Below are positions 22,731 to 33,639 of a DNA stretch of 64,000 bases, one piece after another. Position 1 is the stretch's first letter. Each line of letters starts with the position of its first letter. The translations under genes were made by a program, and so were the position numbers. The stretch comes from Rhodeus uyekii. Lineage: Eukaryota > Chordata > Actinopteri > Cypriniformes > Acheilognathidae. A model generated the notes under the pieces. The model was given only the letters and a program-made list of their open reading frames with translations. It was not told where the DNA came from and did not search any database. The stretch covers positions 3,563,001-3,627,000 of the forward strand of contig JAWRVZ010000056.1 of NCBI GenBank assembly GCA_037043235.1, read 5' to 3'.

Positions 22731-24119
22731 GTATGTATACACTGTCATGATAAGACTACTCCCTCAGAGAACAGAAGTTTTTAGATATTGTGGAGGGATT
22801 TTTCTTCTTTTTTTCTAAATGCATGAGCAAACAACTTGAAATGTATGTCTAAAGCCTTTAAAGACTTTAGTAAAAGCAAGATTAAAGCTTATCTGGCATC
22901 CTTTCAGGCCCACAGTCAACACATTCTACACCGCATTGGACATAGTATGGTTTTCAGGAACACAATCTTTGGCTCCGTTGGAGATGTTTCTCTCCGCTCT
23001 CAGAGTGCTGCACAATATGCTCTGTTTCAGATGCTGTCTGGTAGGGTGCCAGAGATGAAACGCTCACAAGTCATCAGTAAAAATGACACTGGGACCCAAT
23101 AGAAGCAAACACACATCTACTTCAGCCAAGCAGGCACATACTACCATATACCATGATGGGTGATCTGTCAATAGACAGAGCCACAGTTTAGACGAGCATC
23201 TGATTTATTAATATGAGTCTGAGCTAAACAGTGGGGTCATAGAAATGGCTCATAGGCTTGAGATTAATAGTTAATAGCCTGTTGAAGAGATGTAAAGAGA
23301 CCCCAAAGGAATTATATAAGCATGTCACTAAGCAAATTAACCGTCATTAATACTTTGTCAGACAATCAATATTCAATGAAGAACTGAGGAAAAAATTGAA
23401 TAGGATGATAGCAACAGCATTTAGACTAGTTCAGACAAGCTCAGATGTGAGAGCTTATTGGACTATTTCAAAGCAGTCTCAAATAACAGTGGAAGTGTGA
23501 AATAGGAGCTTAATTTAGATCAGAGCTGCAACAGTATGTAAGCATTATTGCCTGGTTCAAAGCTACTAGTCTGATTTACTAAAGGTTTTAAGTATAACTG
23601 TACAAATAAAAGTATACTAAAGGTATAACTGTAGGAACATACTGACAGATTGTAGCAATCTGTATAAAGGAGAAACAGCAATGAAAAGACTTTTAAGAGA
23701 CTGTTATATTACCAGGCATGATTGATTGCCAGCAGTAACTTCAGCCATTCCTTCTAAATGGAAAGATTCAAACAACAAACAGGGTTACTAAGCAGCAATG
23801 CTGTGTGACTCTACACTCATCAGCATTTTATAACCACACTCTTTAGCTAGTGACATATGACTATGCCCAACTTTTACTGCCAGGGATTCTAAATTACCCA
23901 CAATTCTTTTCTAGAGGACAAGCACCCAACCTACGGGTGACAGAAGAGGACACTTTTCATGGTTAGTACATTAAGGGATCAATTCAATGAGGTACAAACG
24001 GAATCAGCACACTTGTTCCTTTAAGGCCTACCAGGCACATAACAAATCACATGTGTTCTCAAAAGTTAACACATAAGGTCATAGACATTTCTAGACCCTA
24101 TTTAGTGGACTCCTATTTT
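22731..24119. other. Intergenic DNA, one unrecognised ORF
   Basis: The 88-codon frame 22836-23102 lies in slightly more GC-rich sequence but its translation matches no family I know. The block 23150-23420 has balanced composition and clustered TAAT cores, so it is a candidate conserved non-coding block. No transposon ends seen. Confidence 0.4.
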
Positions 24120-24297
24120 AGCTAGACCACACCTGATAGTGTGTGGATGCCGTCATTTCCCAGGTCTCTCCAGGTTTGCACGACTAGTGCCGTTTCTGTT
24201 GTTATTTAAAGAGTTTTGAATAAACATTTATGAGCATTGACTCCTGCTGTCTCCTCTTCGCTCCGCATCGCACACCGCCCACTAAAGCGCTACAGTT
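24120..24297 (+). mobile_element. LTR 3' fragment (R-U5)
   Basis: A polyadenylation signal AATAAA (about 24219) is followed by 'ctcttcgctccgcatcgcac', which matches the U5 of the solo LTR at 60356-60872 ('cctcgctccgcattgcacac'). The 5' part is missing or too diverged to place. Confidence 0.5.
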
Positions 24298-24888
24298 ATC
24301 CTCACATTTGTCAGAAACACCAGTCGTTGTTCTAAAATGCCAAGATCTAGCAGAAATCGGATCGGCTGGCTACACCAGGTAAAATAAGTATTCAGCTCAT
24401 TACAGGACAGAAATCCTCACAGCTCACAGAGCCCATCCTCACAGAGTTGTTCATACATCCAAACTACTTTGTTGCACATTAATTTATTATTGTGGTATCA
24501 GCGATTTAAGATTTAGATCACATAAAAAAAGTTCATCTTGGCTGGTCACTTTAAATAATCTGTAACCATTTTATTTGTACAGCACCTTTCATGTATAAAA
24601 TGCAGCTCAAAACCCAAAATACAATTACTTTTAAATTGTAACAAAAAAAGTGTAAAAATGTAACAAAAAAAGTGTTGAATATTTTCTTTTTTTTTTATGT
24701 GAATGCTTAGAGATTAGACTTTTAATATTATTATCCTCTAATTATTATCTAATTTCAAAAGATTCCAGGTTCTTGGGACATTGGTTGATGCCTAAACAAC
24801 AGTATTACAAGACTTTAAACTAATTTTTGAAACATGTCAGTAAGACATTTGTTTTCTAAGCAAGTGATCACCAGATCACCAGATCTTA
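24298..24888. other. Intergenic DNA, no gene seen
   Basis: AT-rich with short A and T runs. The left end of the following hAT element could lie here but I cannot find it. Confidence 0.35.
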
Positions 24889-25016
24889 TGGCGCGATCTA
24901 CCTGTCGTCCGAGGGCGGTAGTAGCGGAGCGATCAATCTGTCGATGGGGGGGTTTGATGTGGCGCGATCTACCTGTCGTCCGAGGACGGAAGTAGCGGAG
25001 AGATCGAGCCATATAT

Positions 25017-25054
<38 letters not shown>

Positions 25055-25090
25055 CCATAAAAAGAGCCATATATAGGTTCCCGACCCCTG
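24889..25090 (-). mobile_element. hAT-like element, one end only, with internal tandem duplication
   Basis: The right edge reads 'aggttcccgacccctg'; reverse-complemented it starts CAGGGGTCGGGAACCT, a terminus typical of hAT transposons. Inside, a 71-bp unit beginning 'tggcgcgatctacctgtcgt' is repeated in tandem at 24889 and 24960 with a few substitutions, and a (TA)n tract follows at 25021-25053 flanked by two copies of 'gagccatatataggt'. The block is far more GC- and CpG-rich than its surroundings. The other terminus and target duplication were not found, so the element is probably truncated. Confidence 0.6.
25021..25053. repeat. (TA)n microsatellite
   Basis: About sixteen TA units inside the hAT-like fragment. 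It also produces an artefactual tyrosine/isoleucine frame on the minus strand. Confidence 0.9.
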
Positions 25091-25998
25091 CACTAGAGTA
25101 ACAATTACATGATGATTAATAAAAACTACTGTAACAAACTATAGACCAATATGACATTTGCTCTGATAGCGGCCACAAATTCTACAATTCGTTCTTGGTT
25201 CTGCAAAGCACAAGATTGTCTGGAACTGCTCCATTACTCAGGGAAGTCTCCCATCCACTCAAAGTATTTGTCTGGTATTTGCTGGTCAGTTTGCTACAAC
25301 AGAAACTTTCTGTTTTGCTCCTTCTTAAATTACTGATGATGGATTCTGTGCAGTATTCAACGCATGTGTGAAGTATTTATCAGACTGTATGACGATAGAA
25401 AGCCAAAGAGTCTGGTATATACAGAATCTCTGTGGTCCACTATAACAGACGATCACTCACACTTTCACCTCCTCTCCTCCCCGACATTAACCAGCTGTAT
25501 TTTTCTTCTCCTTATTTGGCCTTTAATTGAGAGAAAAACACATACTGTATGATGAACTCTCCGGCTTGAAGTTAGTAAGAAAAACAAACTCTTGCATGGT
25601 CAATTAAAAAACCCAAACAGTACAGAACACTTTGCAGGATGAAACGGATTTGCCAAAGGATTTGCTCAGTCTGGCATCCAATGTTTGAAAGGTACTTGAA
25701 AGGCACTCATTAGCAGGTTAACTAGATATCAACAAGCAGAACAGTATAGTATATTCCTCTATAAACTGACCACTCAAATGAAAACTAAAAAAATAATGAT
25801 AAAATAAAAATAAAATATGGGTCAGATGACCACTTCCTGACAAAGTCAGCGAATTCTTGGCCAGTATAAGCTAAAATGTAGACAATTTGCTATGAACTCA
25901 ATAGAATGCAAGACTAAAGGTGCAGGACATATTACTATTGATCAGTGAAATTTTGCATACCAAATCTAGTAATTTTTGGCGAAACAAAGAATTTCCAT
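25091..25998. other. Intergenic DNA, no gene seen
   Basis: No repeat or coding feature recognised. The short frames at 25151-25552 are at background length. Confidence 0.4.
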
Positions 25999-26246
25999 TT
26001 GTGGCCTAATGGTTAGACAGTCAGACTGGTAAACCAAAGGTTGCGGGTTTGAGTCTCAATACTGGCAGCTAATGATTGAGTTGCCCATAAGCAAGGCACC
26101 TAACCCCCCAATCGCCAGCAAAATGGCTGCTCACTGCTCTGGGTGTGTTCAATAATCCAAATGTGTATGCACTAACTTGGATGGGTTGAATGCAGAGGAC
26201 AAATTCTGACTATGATATTCCTTCACATGTCCCTTTCACTTTTTCC
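25999..26246 (+). mobile_element. tRNA-derived SINE (HE1-like)
   Basis: The 5' part is tRNA-like: an A box TGGCCTAATGG at 26002-26012 and a B box GGTTTGAGTCT at 26046-26056, the split RNA polymerase III promoter. The body contains phrases known from HE1-type SINEs of cyprinids and other fishes: 'gcaaggcacctaaccccc', 'atggctgctcactgctc', 'gatgggttgaatgcagagga' and a tail 'ccctttcactttttcc'. It is diverged and missing part of the middle. It encodes no protein and would have depended on LINE machinery. No clear target duplication. Confidence 0.8.
26002..26056 (+). promoter_or_regulatory. RNA polymerase III internal promoter (A and B boxes) of SINE
   Basis: A box TGGCCTAATGG and B box GGTTTGAGTCT, 44 bp start to start, the spacing expected in tRNA genes. 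Confidence 0.6.
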
Positions 26247-26914
26247 ATGCCATTTTCACATACGGTCCAACTTATTTCGCCAACAAACCTTCGCTGAAAA
26301 ATAGTGTAAGTTTACTGTATACTGTAATACTGTAAGTTTACTGCAAGAATAAAAAAACTGGTGAACATTCATAAAATATATCAATATATATCATTTTCCT
26401 CCCTTACATTTTCTAAAATAAGTCCTGAGCTATAATGCGACAGCCACAATCGAACAAACAAACATTTAGTTGTGGGATTTGGGCATCTATGTTCGCACAC
26501 ACAGATTTCCAGAAGACATCGGATCCCTGACCACACAAATGCTGACTATCCCAACTCAGAGCTTTTGCTGATGGGAGACTTCCTCCATCTTGTGTGGGGC
26601 TATTCCTGGGTACATAAAACCAAGACAACCAGGACAACTATAATGACTCAGCCCTTAGGAAATTACAAGCCTTTCCTCAAAGTGCTGAAGGATGCATTCA
26701 CAGCTGGAACTTTCTTTCAACTCAAGAGTCTGTCAACACTGCACAGGGTAGTAAAGTTTACAATCAGAGTTGAACAGGCAACATAAATAAACTGAGATAA
26801 GTGCTGAGAGTGTTTTTAAAAATTATGAGCAATGTTTGTGTGGAAAAAAAAAAAACTAAAACAGTGAAGATTCAGCAAAAAATTACTTGAGCCTGTTTAC
26901 CATATCATGTTATG
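26247..26914. other. Intergenic DNA with an overlapping ORF pair
   Basis: Two frames overlap on opposite strands: 26472-26786 plus (104 codons) and 26413-26637 minus (74 codons). The local sequence is less AT-rich than its neighbourhood. I recognise neither translation, and at most one could ever have been coding. Confidence 0.3.
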
Positions 26915-27018
26915 TAGCACACACGTTGTATGAACCACTTTTATGATGCTTTACTGTCCTTTTTGACAATCAACATTAAGTAAATCATAAATGAATTTTC
27001 ATTTCTGGGTGAACTATC
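26915..27018 (-). mobile_element. Interspersed repeat fragment ending 'ttctgggtgaactatcatg'
   Basis: The right edge reverse-complemented reads 'gatagttcacccagaaatga', matching the terminus at 27412. An inner part ('cttttatgatgctttactgt') fits the same family. The middle appears deleted. Confidence 0.5.
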
Positions 27019-27411
27019 ATGTCACAAACATTTTAGTTACCAGCCATACGCTTTAGCTACTACACTCCACACTGTTTACTTTGCTTTACATTTCATTATA
27101 ATGGGATCAAGAAGTGAGAAAGAGTACAGTTAATACTGCTCAAGGCTTCACAGACGTGAAAAGAGGAAGAAATAAATAACATTAACTCAGCATAAAAAAA
27201 CTCGCCAATAATTTATGTAATTCTGTGTCAAGAACATTGGGTTTCATGAGGAAAATAAATCTAATTAAACTTTTAAAACTCTCTTGTTGAGTTAATTTTA
27301 TCTGTCGTCCAAGACTGATGATACCAATAAAAACAAAGGCAGCCTTTTATCAGGTCAAAGTGAAAAGCATTTGTCATCATAGAAAGATGACAAAAGAGGT
27401 GGTGGTCAATA
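27019..27411. other. Intergenic DNA, no gene seen
   Basis: AT-rich spacer between two fragments of the same repeat family. Confidence 0.4.
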
Positions 27412-27485
27412 GTTCACCCAAAAATGAAAGTTCTGTCATCATTTACTCACCCTTATGTCGTTCAAAAATGTTATGACTTTCTGCT
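27412..27485 (+). mobile_element. Interspersed repeat fragment starting 'atagttcacccaaaaatgaa'
   Basis: Well preserved terminus and the 'ttctgtcatcatttactcac' core of a very common cyprinid repeat, followed by 'ttatgactttctgctgtag'. Only the first part of the element is present. Other fragments lie at 18809, 26915, 31541 and possibly 45125. Confidence 0.6.
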
Positions 27486-28998
27486 GTAGAAAATAAAAAC
27501 AGTTCTTAAGAATATCTTGCTTAGTCTTAAAATAACGATGTTGTTCAGATGCATTAAAGTGGTGTTCATTAGCGCAGTACTACGTTGTGTACAGCAGTAA
27601 CCAAGCAACTATTTTTGTCGTGCGCAGATGTTTTATATAGCAAATTATACAATTAAATTTCAATAATAAAACTAACTGCTCATGTAACGTGTATACAGTC
27701 TTTTTTATTATTATTTGTGATTAAAATATAGTGGTTGCCTCAAATTTTAAATGACTACAGATACTTACATATATTTATTACATATGTTTTGTTCATGGCC
27801 AGTCTGACCTGTAACAGAGAACAAACAACAAATAAATTTGCTTTAACAATGAAAAAAAAAACTGAAACTGGAATCGGAATCTGCCTATTTGTTGCAAAGC
27901 ATTGGCCATGAAAAAATAATGATCAGTGCCTTCTTGAAAGCTCCTCATTTATTGCAACTACATGACAAAGAACATCCTGAACTTTAGTCAGTTCTCACAG
28001 AAGTCATTCACATTTAGAATGACATGAATGCGAAGTACACCTCGGGTGTACTTCACACAGCTCACACTACTAGCTTATCTAAATTTTAATCTGGCACACA
28101 CAGAGACCCATAAGGCTAATCTGCTTCATCTCATCAGCTCATAATAGTTCAAACTTCACACAGCAAGACATTTCATCATTTAAAAAAAAAAAAGAAAAAG
28201 AAGTTTGAGGAAAAGTTTATCAATCAAGACACAAGCACATCTATTGCCTGCCAGGAATAAAATTACGACAAACACATTTTGAAGGTGTTGAGAAGGAAAA
28301 TAAATTATTTTATATTGCAAATAAATGGGTCCCTGTATGAAACCTTTAATTAGTTCTGAATGCATAAACAGTTACAGCAAAATAAAATGGACTGCCAAGA
28401 GACCTGGCTGCTGAGAGAATAAGAGTTACCACATGTTTAAACTCAAACACTAACAACTTCATCAATGCTGAAAAGAAATTTGGGGGAATTATTTTATGAA
28501 CTAGGAAAATGGATACGATTTCATTATCAGAATACGTAGTGTAAACCAGGAGGAAACTATGTTGATGGGTTATTTGAAGCTGAAAAACTAGTCATAGTGT
28601 GCCAGACAACTGATAAAACCTGGATGATGAGGTCTTATTTTCAGTTCCTTAAGGAATCAAATTATACTTTCCCCCCCTGTCGTCCATTTGTAATGCTAGT
28701 CAAAGTTTTTTGTGCCAAAGTAATTTAGATTTTCATAAACATTTCCAGCCTCTCTGACCCCAGCAATTACAAATAAATTACCAAGACATTAGAGAAAAAT
28801 TACAAACTTTTTTGACATCTGTGTTTGAATCATTTAAATGGATATGCAGAGCAGATATGAAGCCAGGAACAGCACAATGTTTGACACACATTCACATATT
28901 AACAATATTACCTCTTACATTAGTGTTTATGGATAATAATTTCTACTACTTTTATGTGTGCTAACCATCATCACTGGCAATTTCTGAACACAGAAAAG
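27486..28998. other. Intergenic DNA, no gene seen
   Basis: A CpG-containing patch at 27530-27640 stands out slightly but is unassigned. No persuasive ORF or repeat. Confidence 0.4.
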
Positions 28999-29082
28999 GT
29001 GCTAATTAGGGCTACATCTTGACAATCGATTAATTTAGAATTTGTTCCTGATTAATCAGATTAAAACCCTCAGAATCATTAT

Positions 29083-29757
29083 TATCAGGGTTCTGCCACA
29101 TTCGGTTTAGATTATCTCTTGGTTTTGTGGCAGAGCTCTCACACTACCGTATTGTCTTTTCATGACTCGTGTGTTTGTCCTTATCGTGAGGGCGTGAGAA
29201 CAGGTGTTTACTCGTTCTTGCGTGCTCTATGTCATGTGAGTGGGCGCGGTTTCAAGCTTTGCGTGAGCCGCGCTCCCTCTCGTCTGTGTGTTATGTTTGG
29301 CACGTGGTTCGTGTTGTCGTCGACCGCGTGCTTTCATGTTGTGTTTTCTGTCACATGCAGTTTGGTTGTCACCAGCTTCGTTGTCGTCTTTGTTTAATGT
29401 GAACATGCAGCAATGCATGTCCGCATTGGCTACATGTTCATGTCTTGTCTGTTAACCCACCCATCTTGCTTCATTATCATTAGTTTGATTTTCCCCAGCG
29501 ACGACCTTTCCCTCGTTACTTTCCCTATGTGCTCCTTATATATTCCGTCTGTGTTTGCTGTTCTGTGTCGCGTCGTTGTCGTACCTGTCCTATTTTGCTG
29601 CCAGTCTATTCCTGTCCTCCTAGTTTAGTTTAGTTCTTCAGTTAGTTAGTCAGTCTTGTGTTTTCCCCTACGGGGTAGTTTTTGTTTGCATTTTATTTTA
29701 TGTTTAATAAAAAGCCCTTCCACCTGCATCAGTGAGTCCTCGCTCTTCCTCTCATAG
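29083..29757 (+). mobile_element. Solo LTR inserted in the hAT-like MITE
   Basis: Starts about 'tatcagggttctgccac', close to the 5' LTR boundary of the minus-strand element at 43358-43766 (TGTCAGGGTTCTGTCAC), followed by 'ttgtggcagagctct', also shared. A TATA-like run lies at 29537-29544, AATAAA at 29706-29711, then 'cctgcatcagtgagtcctcg', which corresponds to 'cctgcatctctgagtcctc' of the other LTR. The exact 3' end is unclear because the usual closing 'gtgaca' is absent, and I could not define its target duplication. Frames inside (29119-29628) are LTR by-products. Confidence 0.65.
29706..29711 (+). terminator. Polyadenylation signal of solo LTR
   Basis: AATAAA followed within 15 bp by the U5-like 'cctgcatcagtgagtcctcg'. 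Confidence 0.55.
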
Positions 29758-30056
29758 TAGAGGAAGAGCTCTTTTGAACATAGTAATTATATTACATTAA
29801 TGGGCTATTCTAACAATACTGTTGCTGCTCTCATAAATATGATTACAAGTAGAATTTTAAAGTACTTTATTTCTAACAAAACATAGTTTAGCAAAATGTG
29901 CATTTCAGTCAGATTTATTGCTCTCCTATTCTACTGCTCTCATCCTATTCTATCAATAACAATTATTTCTCTTCTAAATAATTATTAGCGATCATTATAT
30001 TCCTTATCGATAATAATCGATTTTTATCATTAAGTTGATGCAGCCCTAGTGCTACT

Positions 30057-30349
30057 GTTCTCAGGTTACTTCCATTTCAAAATCAAAGGTTTTTGGAAAA
30101 AGCTGTTTTGCATCTCTGTTTCAAAAATGAACCTATTGGACTGGGGAAGTTTTAAGCCCTAAAAGTCACAGTATGTTTTCGTATTAAATTAACTCTTTTA
30201 TCTCAAAAGATCAAGGAAATTCATTTTCTTATGAGATTATCTCCCTTTAACGGCATAAAACCCTCGAGTGAAATGCAAATTCCCTTAAAAAAAAAATATT
30301 TATTGCTCTATCTAAAGCCCACACCAGCTTAGGTCTCTATCCCTTTCAG
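30057..30349. other. Spacer preceding candidate exon
   Basis: AT-rich DNA ending in a pyrimidine-rich stretch 'tctctatccctttcag', which serves as the proposed splice acceptor of the next feature. Confidence 0.35.
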
Positions 30350-30677
30350 TAGGCAATATAATGACTGACGGGGTATGTAAATTCAGGTGTTCCCACTGTG
30401 GAGAGATCTGGTACCCGTGGGCTTTACAGCGCCACATTAACATTCATGGACCTGGATGCCAGGGTTGTGTACCAGCTGCCTACAAACGCTCATGGCCTTT
30501 TGCTCTGCCACTCAAATGCCAATCTGTTTCCAGGCAGAGGTGGACATTTCAGGCTGATCTGAGGTCAGCAGCTCTACCCAGATCTGATATGTTAAGAAAC
30601 TGTGAAGCCAACCTGGGTCCACACAGATGTACGTCTACTAATATCACCTGTCAATCGCGCAAAAGGACAAAACATGA
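30350..30677 (+). CDS. Candidate internal exon with a C2H2-like zinc finger
   Basis: A 328-bp stretch is open in one frame from a plausible acceptor (polypyrimidine tract and CAG ending at 30349) to a strong donor (GTAAGTG at 30678). The frame contains ATG at 30361, so it may be a first coding exon or an internal one. Near the start the translation has CSHCGEIWYPWALQRHINIH: Cys-x2-Cys, 11 residues, His-x3-His, one residue shorter than the classical C2H2 spacing, then another CxxC pair (GCQGC) and a basic C-terminus (RKRTK). Without splicing the frame ends at a TAA two codons after the proposed donor. No neighbouring exon was found. The ORF length alone is compatible with chance; the case rests on splice sites plus the metal-binding pattern. 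Gene identity unknown. Confidence 0.3.
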
Positions 30678-31540
30678 GTAAGTGATTAAGCCTATGGCAC
30701 CTTTTCCCAAGATGATTTCACCTGAGTGTTGTGAGAAAAGTTAATGCGAAGAAAAGTCTGGTGGAGAGAGATTACAGAAGATGAATAAAAAGGCAGACTT
30801 AACATATTTACAGTACAAATAATGCATTATTTTGCTCCTGAGAAGAATAACAAAACTGTTAAGTGCATTTTACTCTTGGCACTTTCCCTTTTTAAATTTT
30901 GACAACTGGACCAAAGTCTTTTTTAAAGTACATCAAAGAATGTAAACATATTCCAGTCCACATGCATGTTGGGAACATGTCCAAAGGGACACTAGAGATA
31001 TCGACCCACTATACACATAAATAATTCAAAAAACAGATTTATTGTCTTCTCCCAAAGGTGCTGTGTTAAATTAGTTTCCAAAGGCCATTCACCAACTTTT
31101 GACCTTTGACACCCCCAGGTTAACGAAGAATGTTCGTAGATCAGGACTGAAGCATGACCCAATATAGTTTTTTTTTAACATACTATGCCGCCCTATAACA
31201 TTGAGTCAGGACTGCATAGAGATTACAATCAGGCAGGTGATGACACACACCAATAATGGTGTCTGAACAAGGTCTTCTTTGCATTATGTTTCTGGTCAGT
31301 GGACAAAACTATATAATCTTGAGCCACAGACAACGTGATGAGTAGGCTGGATTAAATATATTTCTAGGGAATATTTGTTTTTGTATATTGGACTTGTTCC
31401 TCTTATTTGTGGTATCAAGACTCTCAGAATGTATGGATGGACAGTTGCTCTGTAAGCAAATTCTAAACACTTGCTTTTATTATCTTGTGATTTAAAACGT
31501 ACAGTGAACCAGAAAGAAAATAAATCCTTATAAAGCTACT
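30678..31540. other. Intergenic or intronic DNA, no feature seen
   Basis: No further exon-like frame with good splice sites, and no recognised repeat. Confidence 0.4.
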
Positions 31541-31600
31541 TCACCCAAAAAAATGTACATTTTGTTATAATTTACTCATGATGTTCCAAACCAGTAAAAT
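31541..31600 (+). mobile_element. Interspersed repeat fragment ('ttcacccaaaaaaatgta')
   Basis: Diverged copy of the terminus seen at 27412: 'cttcacccaaaaaaatg', then 'ataatttactcatgatgttc'. Confidence 0.5.
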
Positions 31601-32822
31601 TTTCTTAATTTAATATATAATTATAAAACATTCATAATATTAATTATTTTATTTTATTTATTCTAATCCCTATTGTATTGATCTTGGTATCAATGTATCA
31701 CAACGACTATTTATCAAAACAGCAAAAGATCATGTAAAAATATTTGAGAATGATCTAATAATTATCAAACTATCAGCATTATGTGATGTAATCAGCACAT
31801 CCAAAAGCAAACACTTCTCAAAACTTGTTCTGGTGCCACTGTTCCAACCACTTATTAATACAGGGTGACGCCCATAAGCGAAGTATAAGTCCGTCCCAAA
31901 TGCATTGCTAATTCTGGCATAGATTAGCATAGCCTGTAAAGAATTGATGTGATCACTAAAACAGGCTATACTAATTAAAACCAGAATCATCAATTCAGAT
32001 CTTCAGGATTTTTAAAGGGCTTCCCTCCAAAAGGTAGCACTGTAAATGAAAAGCATTAGTCTTCATCAGAACTTCAAATAAAAAAAACAAAAAAAACAAA
32101 AATGAAGTAATAGTGATGATGATGATGATGCATAATAGCCTGTTTAAATTCATAACACACTTTTAGAAGGATGTTATTTACATCATATGACTTATAGTGC
32201 AATAATCTCCTGTTTCAGATTGCAGCGCAGATACACAATTCATCAATCTAGATACTGTGCCACTACTGACATTTTTCGAAAGTCTCACAGCACTCACTAA
32301 GACAAATGTCTGACTAACCTAAACATTTTTACATCACAGGGCATGTGATTATGGCCATAACCATCCCCATCCGAACAAAGTCATCATGAGTAAAAAATGT
32401 AAATATGTGGGGTTCTTGACAATTTAAGATGAATGTGAAATGATGGGTCTCATGAAGAGGGTCTTTTCATCACACTAAAAATCTTATTATCCTCTTCACA
32501 ATATGTAACCTCTATCTCCTGCATCTATTATTTAAGCTTCCTTGAATGATGTATGATTCTGAATAACAAAAAAATATTTTCATGTGAGACAGTTTTTCAA
32601 CTATGAGCTTCATAGCTGTCTCATATAAAAATCTTTTGTTTAACAATATAAAGAAAAAATCACAAATAATGAATCATGGATGTTTGAGCCACACTGATGA
32701 AAATAACACTGTCTGGATTGTTTCATTGCTCATTTCATTGAAAGCAACATGCAAATTGGCACAATTGCACAACTGCAGTGCCAAAGTCTGCTGAGAACAT
32801 TAAGAAAACATTAAGAAAACCT
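31601..32822. other. Intergenic DNA, no gene seen
   Basis: Contains a (GAT)n tract at 32113-32130. Otherwise AT-rich and unrecognised. Confidence 0.4.
32113..32130. repeat. (GAT)n microsatellite
   Basis: About six GAT units. Confidence 0.7.
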
Positions 32823-33308
32823 TGATCTTGCGGGCCATGGAATCACCAGGCTTCACCCTCACCCAGTCACACCATTGCTGGAATACTAATTCACCAACTG
32901 TCACTATCATCTCATCCTACCAGCACCACTAAAAAGGACACAACACACAAACACACCATCTGGTCTCGTCCGTAGCTCAGACTATCCTCGCTTAGATTAT
33001 TGCCTACCTGGAGTTTACTTACCTCGTCAATTCTGCAGCAGTTCCAGTTCCCAGTCTACAGTCTTAAGTTCCTTCTCTTCCTCCTCCAGTCTCCCGGTGT
33101 ATGATCTACAAGAATTAAAAGGAATGTCTACTAATCCCTTTCAGTGACTGTCAAAGTGTGTGTGTGTAGCTACTCGTCTCTCACAGTCTCTTCATCGTTT
33201 TCTCACTGCCAATCCATACAATCGCTTTCGGCTTTTCTATTTTATAAATAAAATATTTGAATTATTCTGAAAACTTAACAGTCTGTCCAGTGTTTGTGTT
33301 TCCTGACA
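32823..33308 (+). repeat. 5' LTR of the gypsy element
   Basis: Runs from 'tgatcttgcgggccatgg' to 'tttcctgaca' (TG...CA). From about 32988 it aligns with 35850-36121: shared 'acctggagtttactta', 'aatccctttcagtg', 'ctgtcaaagtgtgtgtgtg', 'tttgtgtttcctgaca'. The start is my best estimate. AATAAA-like sequence near 33247 may be the polyadenylation signal. Confidence 0.7.
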
Positions 33309-33580
33309 GAAGAACAGATCATGAACAGAATCAGTAGCCTGAACACCTGTTCCATGAATTGGAGGATTTACTTTGCCGTTCACCTGCCAACCTTACCATG
33401 GCTTCCTGCTGTTTCTGTTTTGTAAATAAAACACTTGAATTGTTCTGAAAACTTACTAGTCCATCCAGTGTTTGTGTTTCCTGACAGAAGACTAGACCAT
33501 GAACAGAATTGGCAGTATGAACATGTGACCCATTCCAGGAATTTGTAGATTTACTTCGCCATTCACTCGCTAACCCTATC
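33221..33580 (+). repeat. 178-bp tandem duplication spanning the LTR/leader junction
   Basis: The segment from about 33221 to 33400 is repeated at about 33401-33580. The LTR terminus 'tgaca' occurs at 33304 and again at 33482, an offset of 178 bp, and both copies continue with 'gaacagaat' and 'tttactt(t/c)gcc'. The copies differ by about 15-20%, so the duplication is not recent. Confidence 0.8.
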
Positions 33581-33639
33581 ACCAAACACACCAGTCACTG
33601 CATCTAGCACTTCTTCACCGCCTACCATAATCATACGTC

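Larger units (their letters stand above)
29007..30048. mobile_element. hAT-like MITE interrupted by a solo LTR
   Basis: The left end TAGGGCTACATC and the reverse-complemented right end TAGGGCTGCATC form a terminal inverted repeat with one mismatch in 12. The flanks GTGCTAAT (28999-29006) and GTGCTACT (30049-30056) match at 7 of 8 positions, an 8-bp target duplication as made by hAT transposases. Removing the LTR at about 29083-29757 leaves roughly 370 bp, a normal MITE length. The subterminal parts carry 'gattaat' and 'atcgatt' repeats. No transposase is encoded. Confidence 0.75.

Noticed and set aside
22836..23102. 88-codon ORF in slightly GC-richer DNA
   Set aside because: No known motif and no good flanking splice sites.
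24815..25093. 92-codon minus-strand frame with repeated Tyr-Ile
   Set aside because: The repeat is translation of a (TA)n microsatellite inside a hAT fragment.
25999..26246. A possible functional tRNA gene
   Set aside because: A and B boxes are present but the acceptor stem does not pair and SINE body sequence follows, so it is a SINE head.
26413..26786. Overlapping ORFs on opposite strands
   Set aside because: Mutual overlap in different frames, no recognisable content on either strand.
29119..29628. Valine/phenylalanine-rich ORFs
   Set aside because: Same explanation: they lie entirely inside the solo LTR at 29083-29757.
32113..32130. CRISPR-like or regulatory GAT array
   Set aside because: Simple trinucleotide microsatellite.
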